From UBA1952 sp965246765 (GTDB lineage Bacteria > Bacteroidota > Bacteroidia > Chitinophagales > Chitinophagaceae): 64,000 nt of DNA. Positions 1-8,119 of this stretch are shown piece by piece. Within the stretch, counting starts at the first letter, position 1; the number at the start of each line of letters is the position of its first letter. Where the stretch lies: positions 682,001 through 746,000 of the forward strand of contig CBDFFJ010000005.1 of assembly GCA_965246765.1 (NCBI GenBank), given 5' to 3'. The position numbers were made by a program, and so were the translations under genes. The notes under the pieces are model-generated. The model saw only the letters and a list, made by a program, of their open reading frames with translations. It had not been told where the DNA came from and did no database searches.

Positions 1-1434
1 AATACCTACGTTTATCTCTGCCGCACATTTGGCTTTCTTCCCGGCTCCACGCAAGGCATTAAGCTGGATAACTACAGCGGCCTCTTCGGCGTTATCACCA
101 CCAATCTGGCGCACTGGCTGCCTTGGTGCGATGAGATTCACCTGAGGCATTTCGTGATCGCATGTACAGGACTGCTGACTATCGTGTATGCGGGTAAAAC
201 GGCCCGTGCCCTTTGGGGAAGACCGGCGGAGCTGCTTGTTATCTGGATGCTGTTCTGCTCACCCCGCTTTTTCGGCGCGGGGATGAATAATTCTAAAGAC
301 ATCCCTTTTGCACTCGGCATGACGGTAGTCGCGTACTTCCTGATCCTCATTGCGCAGGCCGCGCCGCGCCTGGAGCGCCGCCACTTTGCGGGGCTGTTTG
401 CAGGGCTGTTCATTGCTATCGGCGTGCGTATTGGCGGGCTGGTGTTTGCGGGCGTTTATGTTGCCTTCACGGCCGGCCACCTCATCTGGCGGTACCGGCG
501 GAGCAACAGAGCGTTCGCGCGGCAGATGCTGGTGTGGATGTGCGGTATGGGTCTGGCCTCTTTTCTTGCAGCCATTGCTTTTCTGCCGCGGGTGTGGGCT
601 AATATTCCGCTGAATACGCTGAAGGCGCTGCACAATTTTTCAAATTACCACCTCGCGCTCACCATGCTATACCGGGGGCAGGATATCCCGACTGCTAATC
701 CGCCCTGGCATTATCTGCCGGTTTGGGTGGGCATTACCGTTCCGGTAGCAGTGTTGATTCTGTTTGGCGTTGCCGTGATGCTTATCCTCAGAGGCCCGCG
801 ATTCGCCACGGCACTGCTCCTGCTGATGGTGCTCTTCCCCTGGCTGAGCATTGTGCTGAATCATTCGCCGGTGTACGATGCGTGGCGGCAGTTCTATTTT
901 ATCTATCCGCCGATGGTGATTCTGGCCGGTGGCGCCGCAAGCCGGCTTTGGGCAATGATAAGCCGGCCGGCCGCGCAGCTGGCGGCTGCTATTTTCTTCA
1001 TTGCCGGGCTGCTGCCACCTGTACTTTGGAGCATTCGGAACCACCCGCTGGAGAGTGTATATTTTAATGAGGCCGTCGGGGGACTGCACGGCGCGTTCGG
1101 CGCTTTTGAGACAGACTATTACGGCGAAAGCGTTGAGATTGCCTGCAGAAAGCTGCTCCGCCAGCCGGCCTTCCGGACGCGTATTGAAGACTCCGTTTAT
1201 GTAGCCAACAATGTGCCCTCCCAGGTGGTGCATTACCTGAAGGCGGCGAGTCCGCGTATTGCCGTAAAGCACCTGCTGTATGACGCACGCGATGAATGGC
1301 CCTGGGACTACGCCCTTTTTGCCACGCGTGGCATAGACAGCATTGGCCGGCGGCAAGACTGGCCTCCGTCCGGAATGATAGATTCGGTAGTGGCAGACGG
1401 TACGCTGCTTATTGCGATTGTAAAGCGCAAGTAA
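1..1434 (+). CDS. Integral membrane glycosyltransferase, ArnT/PMT-like (5' truncated)
   Basis: The frame is open from the first base of the window, so the start lies upstream; 477 residues are visible. The protein has about nine hydrophobic helices followed by a soluble C-terminal part of about 130 residues. The segment with SPRFFGAGMNNSKDIPFA, between the first helices, resembles the loop seen in GT39-like (ArnT/dolichyl-phosphate mannosyltransferase type) proteins of Bacteroidota. Such enzymes move a sugar from a polyprenyl-phosphate donor to a lipid or protein acceptor at the periplasmic face. The exact donor and acceptor cannot be told from the sequence. The next gene starts 109 bases downstream on the same strand. 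Confidence 0.6.
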   Translation, partial: NTYVYLCRTFGFLPGSTQGIKLDNYSGLFGVITTNLAHWLPWCDEIHLRHFVIACTGLLTIVYAGKTARALWGRPAELLVIWMLFCSPRFFGAGMNNSKDIPFALGMTVVAYFLILIAQAAPRLERRHFAGLFAGLFIAIGVRIGGLVFAGVYVAFTAGHLIWRYRRSNRAFARQMLVWMCGMGLASFLAAIAFLPRVWANIPLNTLKALHNFSNYHLALTMLYRGQDIPTANPPWHYLPVWVGITVPVAVLILFGVAVMLILRGPRFATALLLLMVLFPWLSIVLNHSPVYDAWRQFYFIYPPMVILAGGAASRLWAMISRPAAQLAAAIFFIAGLLPPVLWSIRNHPLESVYFNEAVGGLHGAFGAFETDYYGESVEIACRKLLRQPAFRTRIEDSVYVANNVPSQVVHYLKAASPRIAVKHLLYDARDEWPWDYALFATRGIDSIGRRQDWPPSGMIDSVVADGTLLIAIVKRK

Positions 1435-1542
1435 GCCGGAAAGCCACACTACATTCACTAAAAACAAGTCGCGAACGCGCGAAACAAAAATATCCGGCAG
1501 GAAATTCGGAACCTTGCAATAATCTCCGGCTTACGGCATCAG

Positions 1543-2787
1543 GTGTCTTTACTCTTCAACCTTTCACTGGCCTTCCGCGCAATCCGTGGCAACCTGCTGC
1601 GCTCCATCCTGACTATTCTGATTATCGGGCTGGGCATTATGGCGCTCGTGGGCATTCTTACGAGCATTGAGGTGATTAAGGCGGCACTGACCAGCAATTT
1701 TTCGCAGATGGGGGCCAATTCTTTTCAGGTAACGAGCGACATCCTGAAGCAATCGCGGAATAAGGGCGGGCGCGGCGTTCATATATCCATCACCGAGGGC
1801 AAAACCATCCGCTACGACGAGGCGAAGGCCTTTAAGGCGCGCTACGGCATGCAGGCGCAGATAGGCGTGTCTATGAGCGCCGGCGGCATTTCGGTAGTCG
1901 CTTTCGGCGATAAAAAAACAAACCCCAATATCCGTATAATGGGCGTGGACGAAGCATACTTCAATATAGCAGCCACGAAGATGGATTGGGGGCGCACCTT
2001 CTCGCCCTATGAGCTGCAGGCAGGCAGCTACGTGTGCGTATTGGGCAATGGGATCGCGACAAAGCTTTTTAAGACGAACACCGCAGCCGCCCTCGGAAAA
2101 ATAGTAAGCGTGGATGCCAATAAGCTGCGTGTGATTGGCGTGGCCGAAAGCAAAGGCGGCAATATGATGGCCAACTCAGACAACATGGTGTTTATGCCCC
2201 TGGCTACGGCACGCGTGCTTTACGGCTCGGGCGCTTTTGCCATCAATGTAGCGGTGCCTAAGGTGGAGCAGAAGCTGGTAGCGTCCGACGAGGCGGAAGG
2301 GCTATTCCGGGTTATCAGGAAGGTACCACTCGGCGCGGCTTCCGATTTCTCCATCAATCAGAATGACACGCTGGCCAATATGCTGATTGAAAACCTGAGC
2401 ACTGTGCGCTGGGCAGCCTTGCTGGTGGGCATCATTACGCTGCTCGGCTCGGTGATAGGCCTGATGAACATTATGCTGGTCAGCGTTGCGGAACGCACAA
2501 GAGAGATCGGCGTGAGTAAGGCGCTGGGCGCGAAAAGCTCGGCTATCAAAGGACAGTTTCTTACGGAATCCGTACTTATCTCCCTGCTCGGCGGCATCCT
2601 GGGCGTGCTTCTGGGCATTAGCGTCGGCAATCTGGTAGGCCTGGTCTTCAAAATCGGCTTTATTGTGCCCTGGCTATGGATGGCTGCGGGCGTTGCGCTG
2701 TGCGCGCTGGTGGGCATCATTTCCGGCATTTACCCGGCCGTCAAGGCATCGCGACTTGACCCGATAGTAGCTTTGCGCTATGAATAG
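1543..2787 (+). CDS. ABC transporter permease, MacB/FtsX family
   Basis: A 414-residue permease of the MacB_PCD plus FtsX architecture. The first transmembrane helix is near residues 20-42, a periplasmic domain of about 230 residues follows, and three helices lie near 290-410, with the conserved cytoplasmic signature around ERTREIGVSKALGA between helices 2 and 3. Members work with a MacB/LolD-type ATPase in export or mechanotransmission at the inner membrane; no ATPase gene is adjacent here. The start is a GTG at 1543; no ATG is available upstream in frame before a stop at 1459. The 3' end overlaps rsgA by 8 bases, which suggests translational coupling. Confidence 0.85.
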   Translation: MSLLFNLSLAFRAIRGNLLRSILTILIIGLGIMALVGILTSIEVIKAALTSNFSQMGANSFQVTSDILKQSRNKGGRGVHISITEGKTIRYDEAKAFKARYGMQAQIGVSMSAGGISVVAFGDKKTNPNIRIMGVDEAYFNIAATKMDWGRTFSPYELQAGSYVCVLGNGIATKLFKTNTAAALGKIVSVDANKLRVIGVAESKGGNMMANSDNMVFMPLATARVLYGSGAFAINVAVPKVEQKLVASDEAEGLFRVIRKVPLGAASDFSINQNDTLANMLIENLSTVRWAALLVGIITLLGSVIGLMNIMLVSVAERTREIGVSKALGAKSSAIKGQFLTESVLISLLGGILGVLLGISVGNLVGLVFKIGFIVPWLWMAAGVALCALVGIISGIYPAVKASRLDPIVALRYE

Positions 2788-3718
2788 CGGAGAAGGGCTT
2801 ATTTATAAAAGCACAGGCAGCTGGTATCAGCTGCGAGATCCGGAGGGCCGTTACTGGCAGGCCCGCGTTCGCGGAAAGCTGAAGATTGACACGGAAATCG
2901 CTTCTACAAACCCGATAGCCGTAGGCGATATAGTGCTTTTTGATGTGGAGGAGGAGCAGGCCAACACCGCCATGATCCGCGACATTAAGCAGCGGAAGAA
3001 CTACATAGTCCGGGTGTCGCCGCACAACCGCAATCAGAAGCACATTGTGGCTGCCAACCTGGATGCGGCTTTGGTAATAGCAACTTTAGCCGAGCCGCGC
3101 ACTTCCAACGGATTTATTGACCGCTTTCTCATCACCGCCGAAGCCTATCATATCCCGGCCATCATTGTGGTCAACAAAGTAGATCTGCATCAGGACAAGC
3201 ACCTTGACAAGCTTGCGGAATGGCGGCATATGTACGGGGCCGCGGGTTATGAGATATTTCCTGTCTCAGCGCTGGATCCCGGAAGCATGAAAGCATTAAG
3301 CGCCAGGATTGCCGGCGGCACAACGCTCTTCAGCGGTCATTCCGGCGTTGGCAAAAGCACGCTGATCAACGTGCTGATGCCCGGCATGGATCTGCGCACG
3401 GGCGAGGTAAGCGGCTGGAGCGGCAAAGGCCAGCATACCACAACATTTGCCGAAATGTTTGACCTGCCCGGCGGTGGCGGCCGCATCATAGATACCCCGG
3501 GCGTAAAAGAGTTTGGAATTATAGACATGGCGCGCGAAGAGCTTTCCGGCTATTTCCCGGAAATGCGGCGGGTTATGAACGAGTGCCGCTTTAATAACTG
3601 CGTGCATATAGACGAGCCGGGCTGCGCTGTAAAGGAAAGCGTGGAAGACGGCGGCATCACTGAAGCGCGCTACGAAAGCTACCTTACAATACTGGAGAGC
3701 CTGGGAAAGAAATGGTAA
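2780..3718 (+). CDS. rsgA: Ribosome small subunit-dependent GTPase A
   Basis: RsgA/YjeQ is a GTPase that helps late maturation of the 30S subunit. The 312-residue protein shows the circularly permuted GTPase order expected: an N-terminal OB-fold region, G4 NKVD at 132-135, G1 GHSGVGKST at 186-194, a TTTF segment (G2) near 220, and G3 DTPG at 238-241. The C-terminal zinc site is complete: Cys269, Cys274, His276, Cys282. The length is normal for the family. It overlaps the ABC permease by 8 bases and is probably co-transcribed with it. Confidence 0.97.
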   Translation: MNSGEGLIYKSTGSWYQLRDPEGRYWQARVRGKLKIDTEIASTNPIAVGDIVLFDVEEEQANTAMIRDIKQRKNYIVRVSPHNRNQKHIVAANLDAALVIATLAEPRTSNGFIDRFLITAEAYHIPAIIVVNKVDLHQDKHLDKLAEWRHMYGAAGYEIFPVSALDPGSMKALSARIAGGTTLFSGHSGVGKSTLINVLMPGMDLRTGEVSGWSGKGQHTTTFAEMFDLPGGGGRIIDTPGVKEFGIIDMAREELSGYFPEMRRVMNECRFNNCVHIDEPGCAVKESVEDGGITEARYESYLTILESLGKKW

Positions 3719-3787
3719 GGCTTTAAACAAACAAGGGATGTCGGAAACAGGCCAGTTGTCACATTCTCAAACTACTGCGTTAATAAT

Positions 3788-4093
3788 ATGATTATCTACA
3801 ACGTCACAATAAAAGTTCACGCGGGCATTGCCGACGCCTGGACGCGCTGGATGAAGGAGGAGCACATGCCGGAGTTGCAGCGCACCGGCCTGTTTACAGA
3901 CTACCGGCTTTGCCGCCTGCTGGAGCAAGACGATGCCGAAGGGCCGACCTTCAGCGCCCAGTATTTCTGCGATTCCCTGGAAGATTACCACGAGTATATT
4001 AACCGACATGCGCAGACGATGCGGGATAAAGGGCTGAAGAAATTCGGCGACAAGTTCATCGCCTTCCGCACCGTAATGGAGATGGTAGGCTGA
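3788..4093 (+). CDS. DUF4286 family protein
   Basis: A 101-residue soluble protein starting MIIYNVTIKV, containing the WMKEEHMPE segment and a C-terminal DKFIAFRTVMEM, which I recognise as the DUF4286 family of Bacteroidota. The likely fold is a ferredoxin-like alpha/beta dimer, as in ABM-type domains, but no reaction is known to me. It lies 69 bases after rsgA and before the HU gene, each seemingly with its own transcription start. No signal peptide or membrane segment is seen. Confidence 0.8.
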   Translation: MIIYNVTIKVHAGIADAWTRWMKEEHMPELQRTGLFTDYRLCRLLEQDDAEGPTFSAQYFCDSLEDYHEYINRHAQTMRDKGLKKFGDKFIAFRTVMEMVG

Positions 4094-4142
4094 AAACTGC
4101 GGCTGGCAAGGCTTTCAGCGCAGGAAAAAATATTGCGGTGTA

Positions 4143-4173
4143 TTTGGAACTGGGAAGATGCTGACTATATTTG
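4143..4173 (+). promoter_or_regulatory. Bacteroidota-type promoter of the HU gene
   Basis: TTTG at 4143-4146, then exactly 19 bases, then TATATTTG at 4166-4173. This matches the established Bacteroidota housekeeping sigma consensus (TTTG at -33 and TAnnTTTG at -7) without mismatch. Transcription would begin near 4180, leaving a leader of roughly 40 bases before the ATG at 4223. Confidence 0.8.
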
Positions 4174-4222
4174 TTCGCGCATAAAAAATCCAACAATCAT
4201 CATTTAACCACACAACACACTC

Positions 4223-4519
4223 ATGAACAAAGCAGAACTCATTGAGCAGATCTCCGGCGAAGCTGGCATCACCAAGGCGCAGGCCAATGCCGCCATGGAC
4301 TCTTTCACCGATGCAATTGTAGGCGCGCTCCAGAAGGGTGACCGCGTGACGCTGGTTGGCTTTGGCACATTCTCCGTCAGCGACCGCGCTGCCCGTAACG
4401 GCCGCAATCCGCAGACCGGCGCAACAATCAAGATTAAGGCTACCAAGGTGCCTAAGTTCAAGGCCGGTAAAGAGTTCTCTACCGCTATCAAGACTCCGGC
4501 CAAGAAGGGTAAGAAGTAA
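4223..4519 (+). CDS. HU family DNA-binding protein
   Basis: A 98-residue histone-like protein of normal length. The N-terminal helices start MNKAELIEQI, the central core holds VTLVGFGTFSV, and the DNA-binding arm carries RNGRNPQTGATIKI, the classic HU/IHF arm with its intercalating proline. The C-terminus is lysine-rich (KTPAKKGKK). HU dimers bend and compact chromosomal DNA. The gene has its own promoter (4143-4173) and a strong terminator (4541-4578), so it is probably monocistronic and highly expressed. Confidence 0.96.
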   Translation: MNKAELIEQISGEAGITKAQANAAMDSFTDAIVGALQKGDRVTLVGFGTFSVSDRAARNGRNPQTGATIKIKATKVPKFKAGKEFSTAIKTPAKKGKK

Positions 4520-4540
4520 TCCGCCCCATACTTATTTGCT

Positions 4541-4578
4541 GCAGAAGCAGGCGCATGTCGCCTGCTTCTGCTATTTTT
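4541..4578 (+). terminator. Rho-independent terminator after HU
   Basis: A perfect 13-base-pair stem (4541-4553 with 4559-4571) around a 5-base loop, followed by TATTTTT. It lies 21 bases after the HU stop codon. Confidence 0.9.
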
Positions 4579-4623
4579 GCCCGTTCCAATAAACCATTTT
4601 AAACAAAAAAAATACAAAGCACT

Positions 4624-4755
4624 ATGGGAAGAGGTGATAAAAAAACCAAGCGTGGCAAGATCAGCCAGGGTTCATTCGGCAAGAGCCGCCCTTCGCGCGA
4701 GATCGTTCGTAAAACTGCCGCTGCGCCACAGACTGAGAAGAAAGAAGGTGAGTAA
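4624..4755 (+). CDS. Small ribosomal subunit protein bTHX
   Basis: A 43-residue basic protein beginning MGRGDKKTKRGKI, followed by a GSFGKSRP segment. This is the signature of bTHX (THX), a tiny protein that sits in the head of the 30S subunit. The C-terminal extension (about 20 residues, ending KKEGE) is longer than in Thermus. The gene is short enough to be missed by usual length cut-offs. It is followed by its own terminator at 4777-4806 and lies between two strong hairpins, so it is probably its own transcript. Confidence 0.9.
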   Translation: MGRGDKKTKRGKISQGSFGKSRPSREIVRKTAAAPQTEKKEGE

Positions 4756-4776
4756 TCCTTCGCAGCTTAATAACAG

Positions 4777-4806
4777 AGCCGCGTCTTACGGGCGCGGCTT
4801 CTTTAT
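4777..4806 (+). terminator. Terminator after the bTHX gene
   Basis: A 7-base-pair perfect stem (4777-4783 with 4793-4799), a 9-base loop and a T-rich tail (TTCTTTAT). It begins 21 bases after the bTHX stop and separates the housekeeping genes from the polysaccharide locus. Confidence 0.75.
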
Positions 4807-4886
4807 GCCCTTTAAATTCAACTGCCTTAATTTCGCCGCGCTTTAGACGGGGGCGAGTGTCCCTGCAATAAGCGCACGCTACAACT

Positions 4887-6176
4887 ATGTATCAGGAGCT
4901 TCTAAATAAAGAGCACAAGCTCGCCCTTATCGGTCTTGGCTACGTAGGCCTTCCTATTGCCCTTGCTTTCGCTAAAAAGATTGAAGTAATCGGCTTTGAC
5001 ATCAATGAAGCGCGGGTAGATATGATGCGGCGAGGCATTGATCCGAGCAATGAGCTTGAAGCTTCCGCTTTTGAAGGATGCAGCATTGAATTTACCACCA
5101 ACCTTGATACGCTCAGAGAAGCCCGTTTCTTTGTCGTAGCTGTGCCAACACCGGTTGACGGGCACAATGTGCCGGACCTGACGCCCGTACTCCGTGCTTC
5201 CGAAACGATTGGTAAGGTGATCAAGAAGGGCGACTACGTCGTGTTTGAAAGCACCGTTTATCCCGGCTGCACGGAAGAAGACTGCCTGCCAGTTATTGAC
5301 CGCATATCCGGCCTGAAGGCCGGCGTGGACTACAAATACGGCTATTCGCCGGAGCGCATCAATCCCGGAGACAAGGTACATACGCTGGAGAATGTGGTAA
5401 AGGTTGTCAGCGGCTCCGATGCGGAGGCTCTGGATGAAATTGCAAAAACCTACGAGCTGGTAGTGACTGCCGGCGTGCACCGCGCATCATCTGTAAAAGT
5501 GGCGGAGGCGGCCAAGATCATTGAAAATACGCAGCGCGACCTCAACATCGCACTGATGAATGAGTTGTCTATCATCTTTGACAAGCTGGGCATCAACACC
5601 TTTGAAGTGCTGGAGGCCGCCGGAACTAAGTGGAATTTTCTGAAATTCTTCCCGGGGCTCGTAGGCGGCCATTGCATCGGCGTTGATCCTTATTATCTGA
5701 CATACAAGAGCGCCCAGTTAGGCTACAACAGCCGCGTGATTCTGGCAGGACGGGTAATTAATGACGAGATGGCTGCATACGTAGCCAAGCGTACAATACA
5801 AAGCATCATTAAGAGCGGCGCAAACGTGGCGCAGGCCAAGGTGCTGGTAATGGGCTGTACGTTTAAGGAAGACGTTACAGACATCCGCAATTCAAAAGTT
5901 GCCGATGTGGTGAAAGAGCTTCAGGGCTACGGCGTTACGGTGCATGTGGTGGACCCGCATGCCGATAGCGAAGAGCTAAAGCATGAGTACGGCTTTGGCC
6001 TTGAAGCGCAGCCGGAGAAAGATTATAATGCGGTGATAGTAGCAGTCAATCACCGCAAGTATGATTCCCTGGACGAGGCCTATTTTAAAAGCATTGCCGC
6101 TCCAAAGGCGCTCCTGGTTGACGTGAAAGGCACTTATCGCAATAAGATCAAGGAGCTGAGCTACTGGAGCCTTTAA
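4887..6176 (+). CDS. UDP-N-acetylhexosamine 6-dehydrogenase, WbpA/TviB type
   Basis: A 429-residue nucleotide-sugar dehydrogenase. It would oxidise C6 of UDP-GlcNAc (or UDP-GalNAc) to the uronic acid with 2 NAD+. Visible features: the Rossmann motif GLGYVGLP near residue 16, the VPTPV segment near 86, ESTVYPGCTE near 121, and the catalytic cysteine Cys263 in GGHCIGVDPYY. The VYPGCTE and YSPERINPGD segments place it with WbpA/WbpO/TviB rather than with UDP-glucose dehydrogenases. It opens the polysaccharide locus and is followed 55 bases later by a TviC-like epimerase. Its product would also feed WbpB at 30775-31836. Confidence 0.9.
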   Translation: MYQELLNKEHKLALIGLGYVGLPIALAFAKKIEVIGFDINEARVDMMRRGIDPSNELEASAFEGCSIEFTTNLDTLREARFFVVAVPTPVDGHNVPDLTPVLRASETIGKVIKKGDYVVFESTVYPGCTEEDCLPVIDRISGLKAGVDYKYGYSPERINPGDKVHTLENVVKVVSGSDAEALDEIAKTYELVVTAGVHRASSVKVAEAAKIIENTQRDLNIALMNELSIIFDKLGINTFEVLEAAGTKWNFLKFFPGLVGGHCIGVDPYYLTYKSAQLGYNSRVILAGRVINDEMAAYVAKRTIQSIIKSGANVAQAKVLVMGCTFKEDVTDIRNSKVADVVKELQGYGVTVHVVDPHADSEELKHEYGFGLEAQPEKDYNAVIVAVNHRKYDSLDEAYFKSIAAPKALLVDVKGTYRNKIKELSYWSL

Positions 6177-6231
6177 CGGACACCGGACTGTATCTGTGCA
6201 AAAAAAATCTTCCCGCCGCTCCGAATCCCGC

Positions 6232-7233
6232 ATGTCAATGACCTTTCACACAGAAGACATTTCTAATAGCAGCTTCCTCGTCACGGGCGGCGCCGGCTTC
6301 GTTGGCTCACACATTGTGGAGTATCTGCTCACGCATGGCGCCAGGAAGGTACGCGTGCTTGACAACCTCGCTACCGGCTCCGAAGGGAACGTTGACCTGT
6401 TTGCCGGGTACGCCGGCTTTGAGTTTCTGCCCGGCGATATCCGTAACGCCGATACCTGCCGGGAAGCCTGCAAGGGTATGGATTATGTCAGCCACCAGGC
6501 TGCATTGGGCTCCGTGCCCCGTTCCGTGAAAGATCCGGTTACCAGCAATGAGGTAAATGTTTCCGGTTTTGTCAACATGATAACCGCGGCGAAAGACGCC
6601 GGTGTCAGGAGCTTCGTGTACGCTTCATCGTCATCTGTTTACGGCGACGAGCCGAACCTGCCCAAAGTAGAAGAGCGGCTCGGCAATCCACTTTCGCCCT
6701 ACGCCGTTACCAAGAAGACCAATGAGCTGTATGCATCAGTCTTCAGGGACCTTTTTGGCCTGAAGACGATCGGGCTTCGCTACTTCAACATCTTCGGTCC
6801 CCGCCAGGACCCGAACGGCCCTTATGCCGCTGTAATGCCGCTCTTTGTGTCAGGCATTCTGAACGGTACGCCCGTATATATTAATGGCGATGGCGGCCAG
6901 ACGCGCGACTTCACCTACGTGGACAATGCAGTGCAGGCAAATATCCGCGCGATGCTTTGCACCAATGAGGCGGCCTTTGGCGAGGCATACAATATCGCCG
7001 TTGGTGAGAATTTCTCTGTGAATTTTCTCTATGAGTCCATCCGCGACCTCTTGGGCAGGGAGCACCAGGCAACTTACCGGGAAGAGCGTGAAGGCGACAT
7101 CCGCAACTCGCTGGCCGACATATCCAAGGCGCAAAGGCTTCTCGGCTATCAGCCCACGCAGCACTTCGCGGAAGGTCTGGCTCAGACGGTGGCCTTTTTC
7201 AAAGCGGCCTATAGCCCTGCGTCCGGAGCATAG
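6232..7233 (+). CDS. NAD-dependent UDP-hexose(uronate) 4-epimerase, TviC/WbpP-like
   Basis: An extended short-chain dehydrogenase of 333 residues with the GGAGFVG nucleotide-binding motif near residue 20, the SSSVYGDEP active-site segment, and the catalytic Tyr-x3-Lys in YAVTK. TviC-type enzymes interconvert UDP-GlcNAc(A) and UDP-GalNAc(A) at C4. The partner TviB-like gene is immediately upstream, as in Vi-antigen-like loci. I chose the ATG at 6232 (a second ATG is at 6238); a GTG at 6196 is also in frame but would add residues not usual for the family. Confidence 0.85.
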   Translation: MSMTFHTEDISNSSFLVTGGAGFVGSHIVEYLLTHGARKVRVLDNLATGSEGNVDLFAGYAGFEFLPGDIRNADTCREACKGMDYVSHQAALGSVPRSVKDPVTSNEVNVSGFVNMITAAKDAGVRSFVYASSSSVYGDEPNLPKVEERLGNPLSPYAVTKKTNELYASVFRDLFGLKTIGLRYFNIFGPRQDPNGPYAAVMPLFVSGILNGTPVYINGDGGQTRDFTYVDNAVQANIRAMLCTNEAAFGEAYNIAVGENFSVNFLYESIRDLLGREHQATYREEREGDIRNSLADISKAQRLLGYQPTQHFAEGLAQTVAFFKAAYSPASGA

Positions 7234-7276
7234 GCAGCGGCATTGCGCTACATTTATGTTTTAAATGTCCGCGCCA

Positions 7277-7528
7277 ATGAGGTACTTTATCATTTCCATG
7301 CTTGCCTGCTTTTGCGCAGGCGCTGCACAGGCACAGGAAGCACAGCAGAAGAAGCCTGTGCGCGTGGAAACGGAGCGTGAGCATCATGGCGCCAGCCACC
7401 AACATACACGCGCCAATCCCGCAGCCGTTGAGCACCACAGCACGGCAAGCTGGCATTACCATCGGGGGCAGAAGCGGCCTCAGGTAGCCGTGGATGGCGC
7501 CGCTATAAAGGATTCCGTAAAGCATTGA
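7277..7528 (+). CDS. Small histidine-rich secreted protein, unknown
   Basis: An 83-residue protein with a clear signal peptide (MRYFIISMLACFCAGAAQAQ, cleavage after AQA expected). The mature part of about 63 residues is polar and rich in histidine (EHHGASHQHT, EHHSTASWHYHR), so metal binding in the periplasm is possible but is only inference. An in-frame ATG at 7265 would add four residues. Its stop lies two bases before the ATG of the next gene, so the two are probably co-translated. I do not recognise the family. Confidence 0.5.
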   Translation: MRYFIISMLACFCAGAAQAQEAQQKKPVRVETEREHHGASHQHTRANPAAVEHHSTASWHYHRGQKRPQVAVDGAAIKDSVKH

Positions 7529-7530
7529 TC

Positions 7531-8118
7531 ATGGATTTTGAGGTGTTCGCAAACCAGTACGACTACACCGGTGCCATCATATTGCTGGAAGGCAAGCGTA
7601 ATGTCTTGCCCGACGATGAGTGGGCCCTGCAACGCCTTGGGCGCCTGCTGGCCGACGCTATGAGGCGCGCCCGTTTCCGCAGCGGAAATGCGCCGGGCTC
7701 AGATGTGCTCTTTGCCGACGGGGTTTCCGTTGTTGATCCCTCACGTATGGAAGTGATTGTGCCGTATTCAGGCCATCGCAAGGCGAGCAGCGAGGGTTAT
7801 CTGATCCATGCCCTTGACAGCCTCGACCTTGCCGCAGAGCCGGAAGTTGTTTATCACTCCAGGCAGCACCGCAATGCGGAAAAGTTCGTTGACCGCTATG
7901 TGGCCGGCAGCCGCGACGGCAATGCGATGAAGGCTGCCTACATTATCCGGGACACGGTAAAGGTTCTGGGCGCGGAACGCATTCCGCCCGCCACCTTCGG
8001 CATTTTTTACGACGACCTGCGGCATCCTGGCACCGGCGGCACCGGCCATACGATGTCTGTATGCCGGGAAGCCGGCATTCCGCTGATAGATCAGCGGGTA
8101 TGGATGGAATGGCTCTGA
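7531..8118 (+). CDS. Uncharacterised 195-residue protein
   Basis: A soluble protein with no signal peptide. It starts MDFEVFANQYDYTGAIILLEGKR and holds DPSRMEVIVPYSGHRKASSEGY, later FGIFYDDLRHPGTGGTGHTM and a C-terminal GIPLIDQRVWMEWL. The glycine-rich GTGGTGHTMxVC stretch followed by GIPL is reminiscent of nucleotide-binding Rossmann-like (SLOG/LOG-type) folds, but I cannot confirm this. The start is an ATG at 7531, three bases after the stop of the small secreted protein. It ends one base before the convergent GT4 gene. Its presence in a polysaccharide locus is unexplained. Confidence 0.6.
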   Translation: MDFEVFANQYDYTGAIILLEGKRNVLPDDEWALQRLGRLLADAMRRARFRSGNAPGSDVLFADGVSVVDPSRMEVIVPYSGHRKASSEGYLIHALDSLDLAAEPEVVYHSRQHRNAEKFVDRYVAGSRDGNAMKAAYIIRDTVKVLGAERIPPATFGIFYDDLRHPGTGGTGHTMSVCREAGIPLIDQRVWMEWL

Positions 8119-8119
8119 G

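Noticed and set aside
4089..4113. Weak hairpin after the DUF4286 gene
   Set aside because: Seven-base stem, long loop and no T-run; not a convincing terminator.
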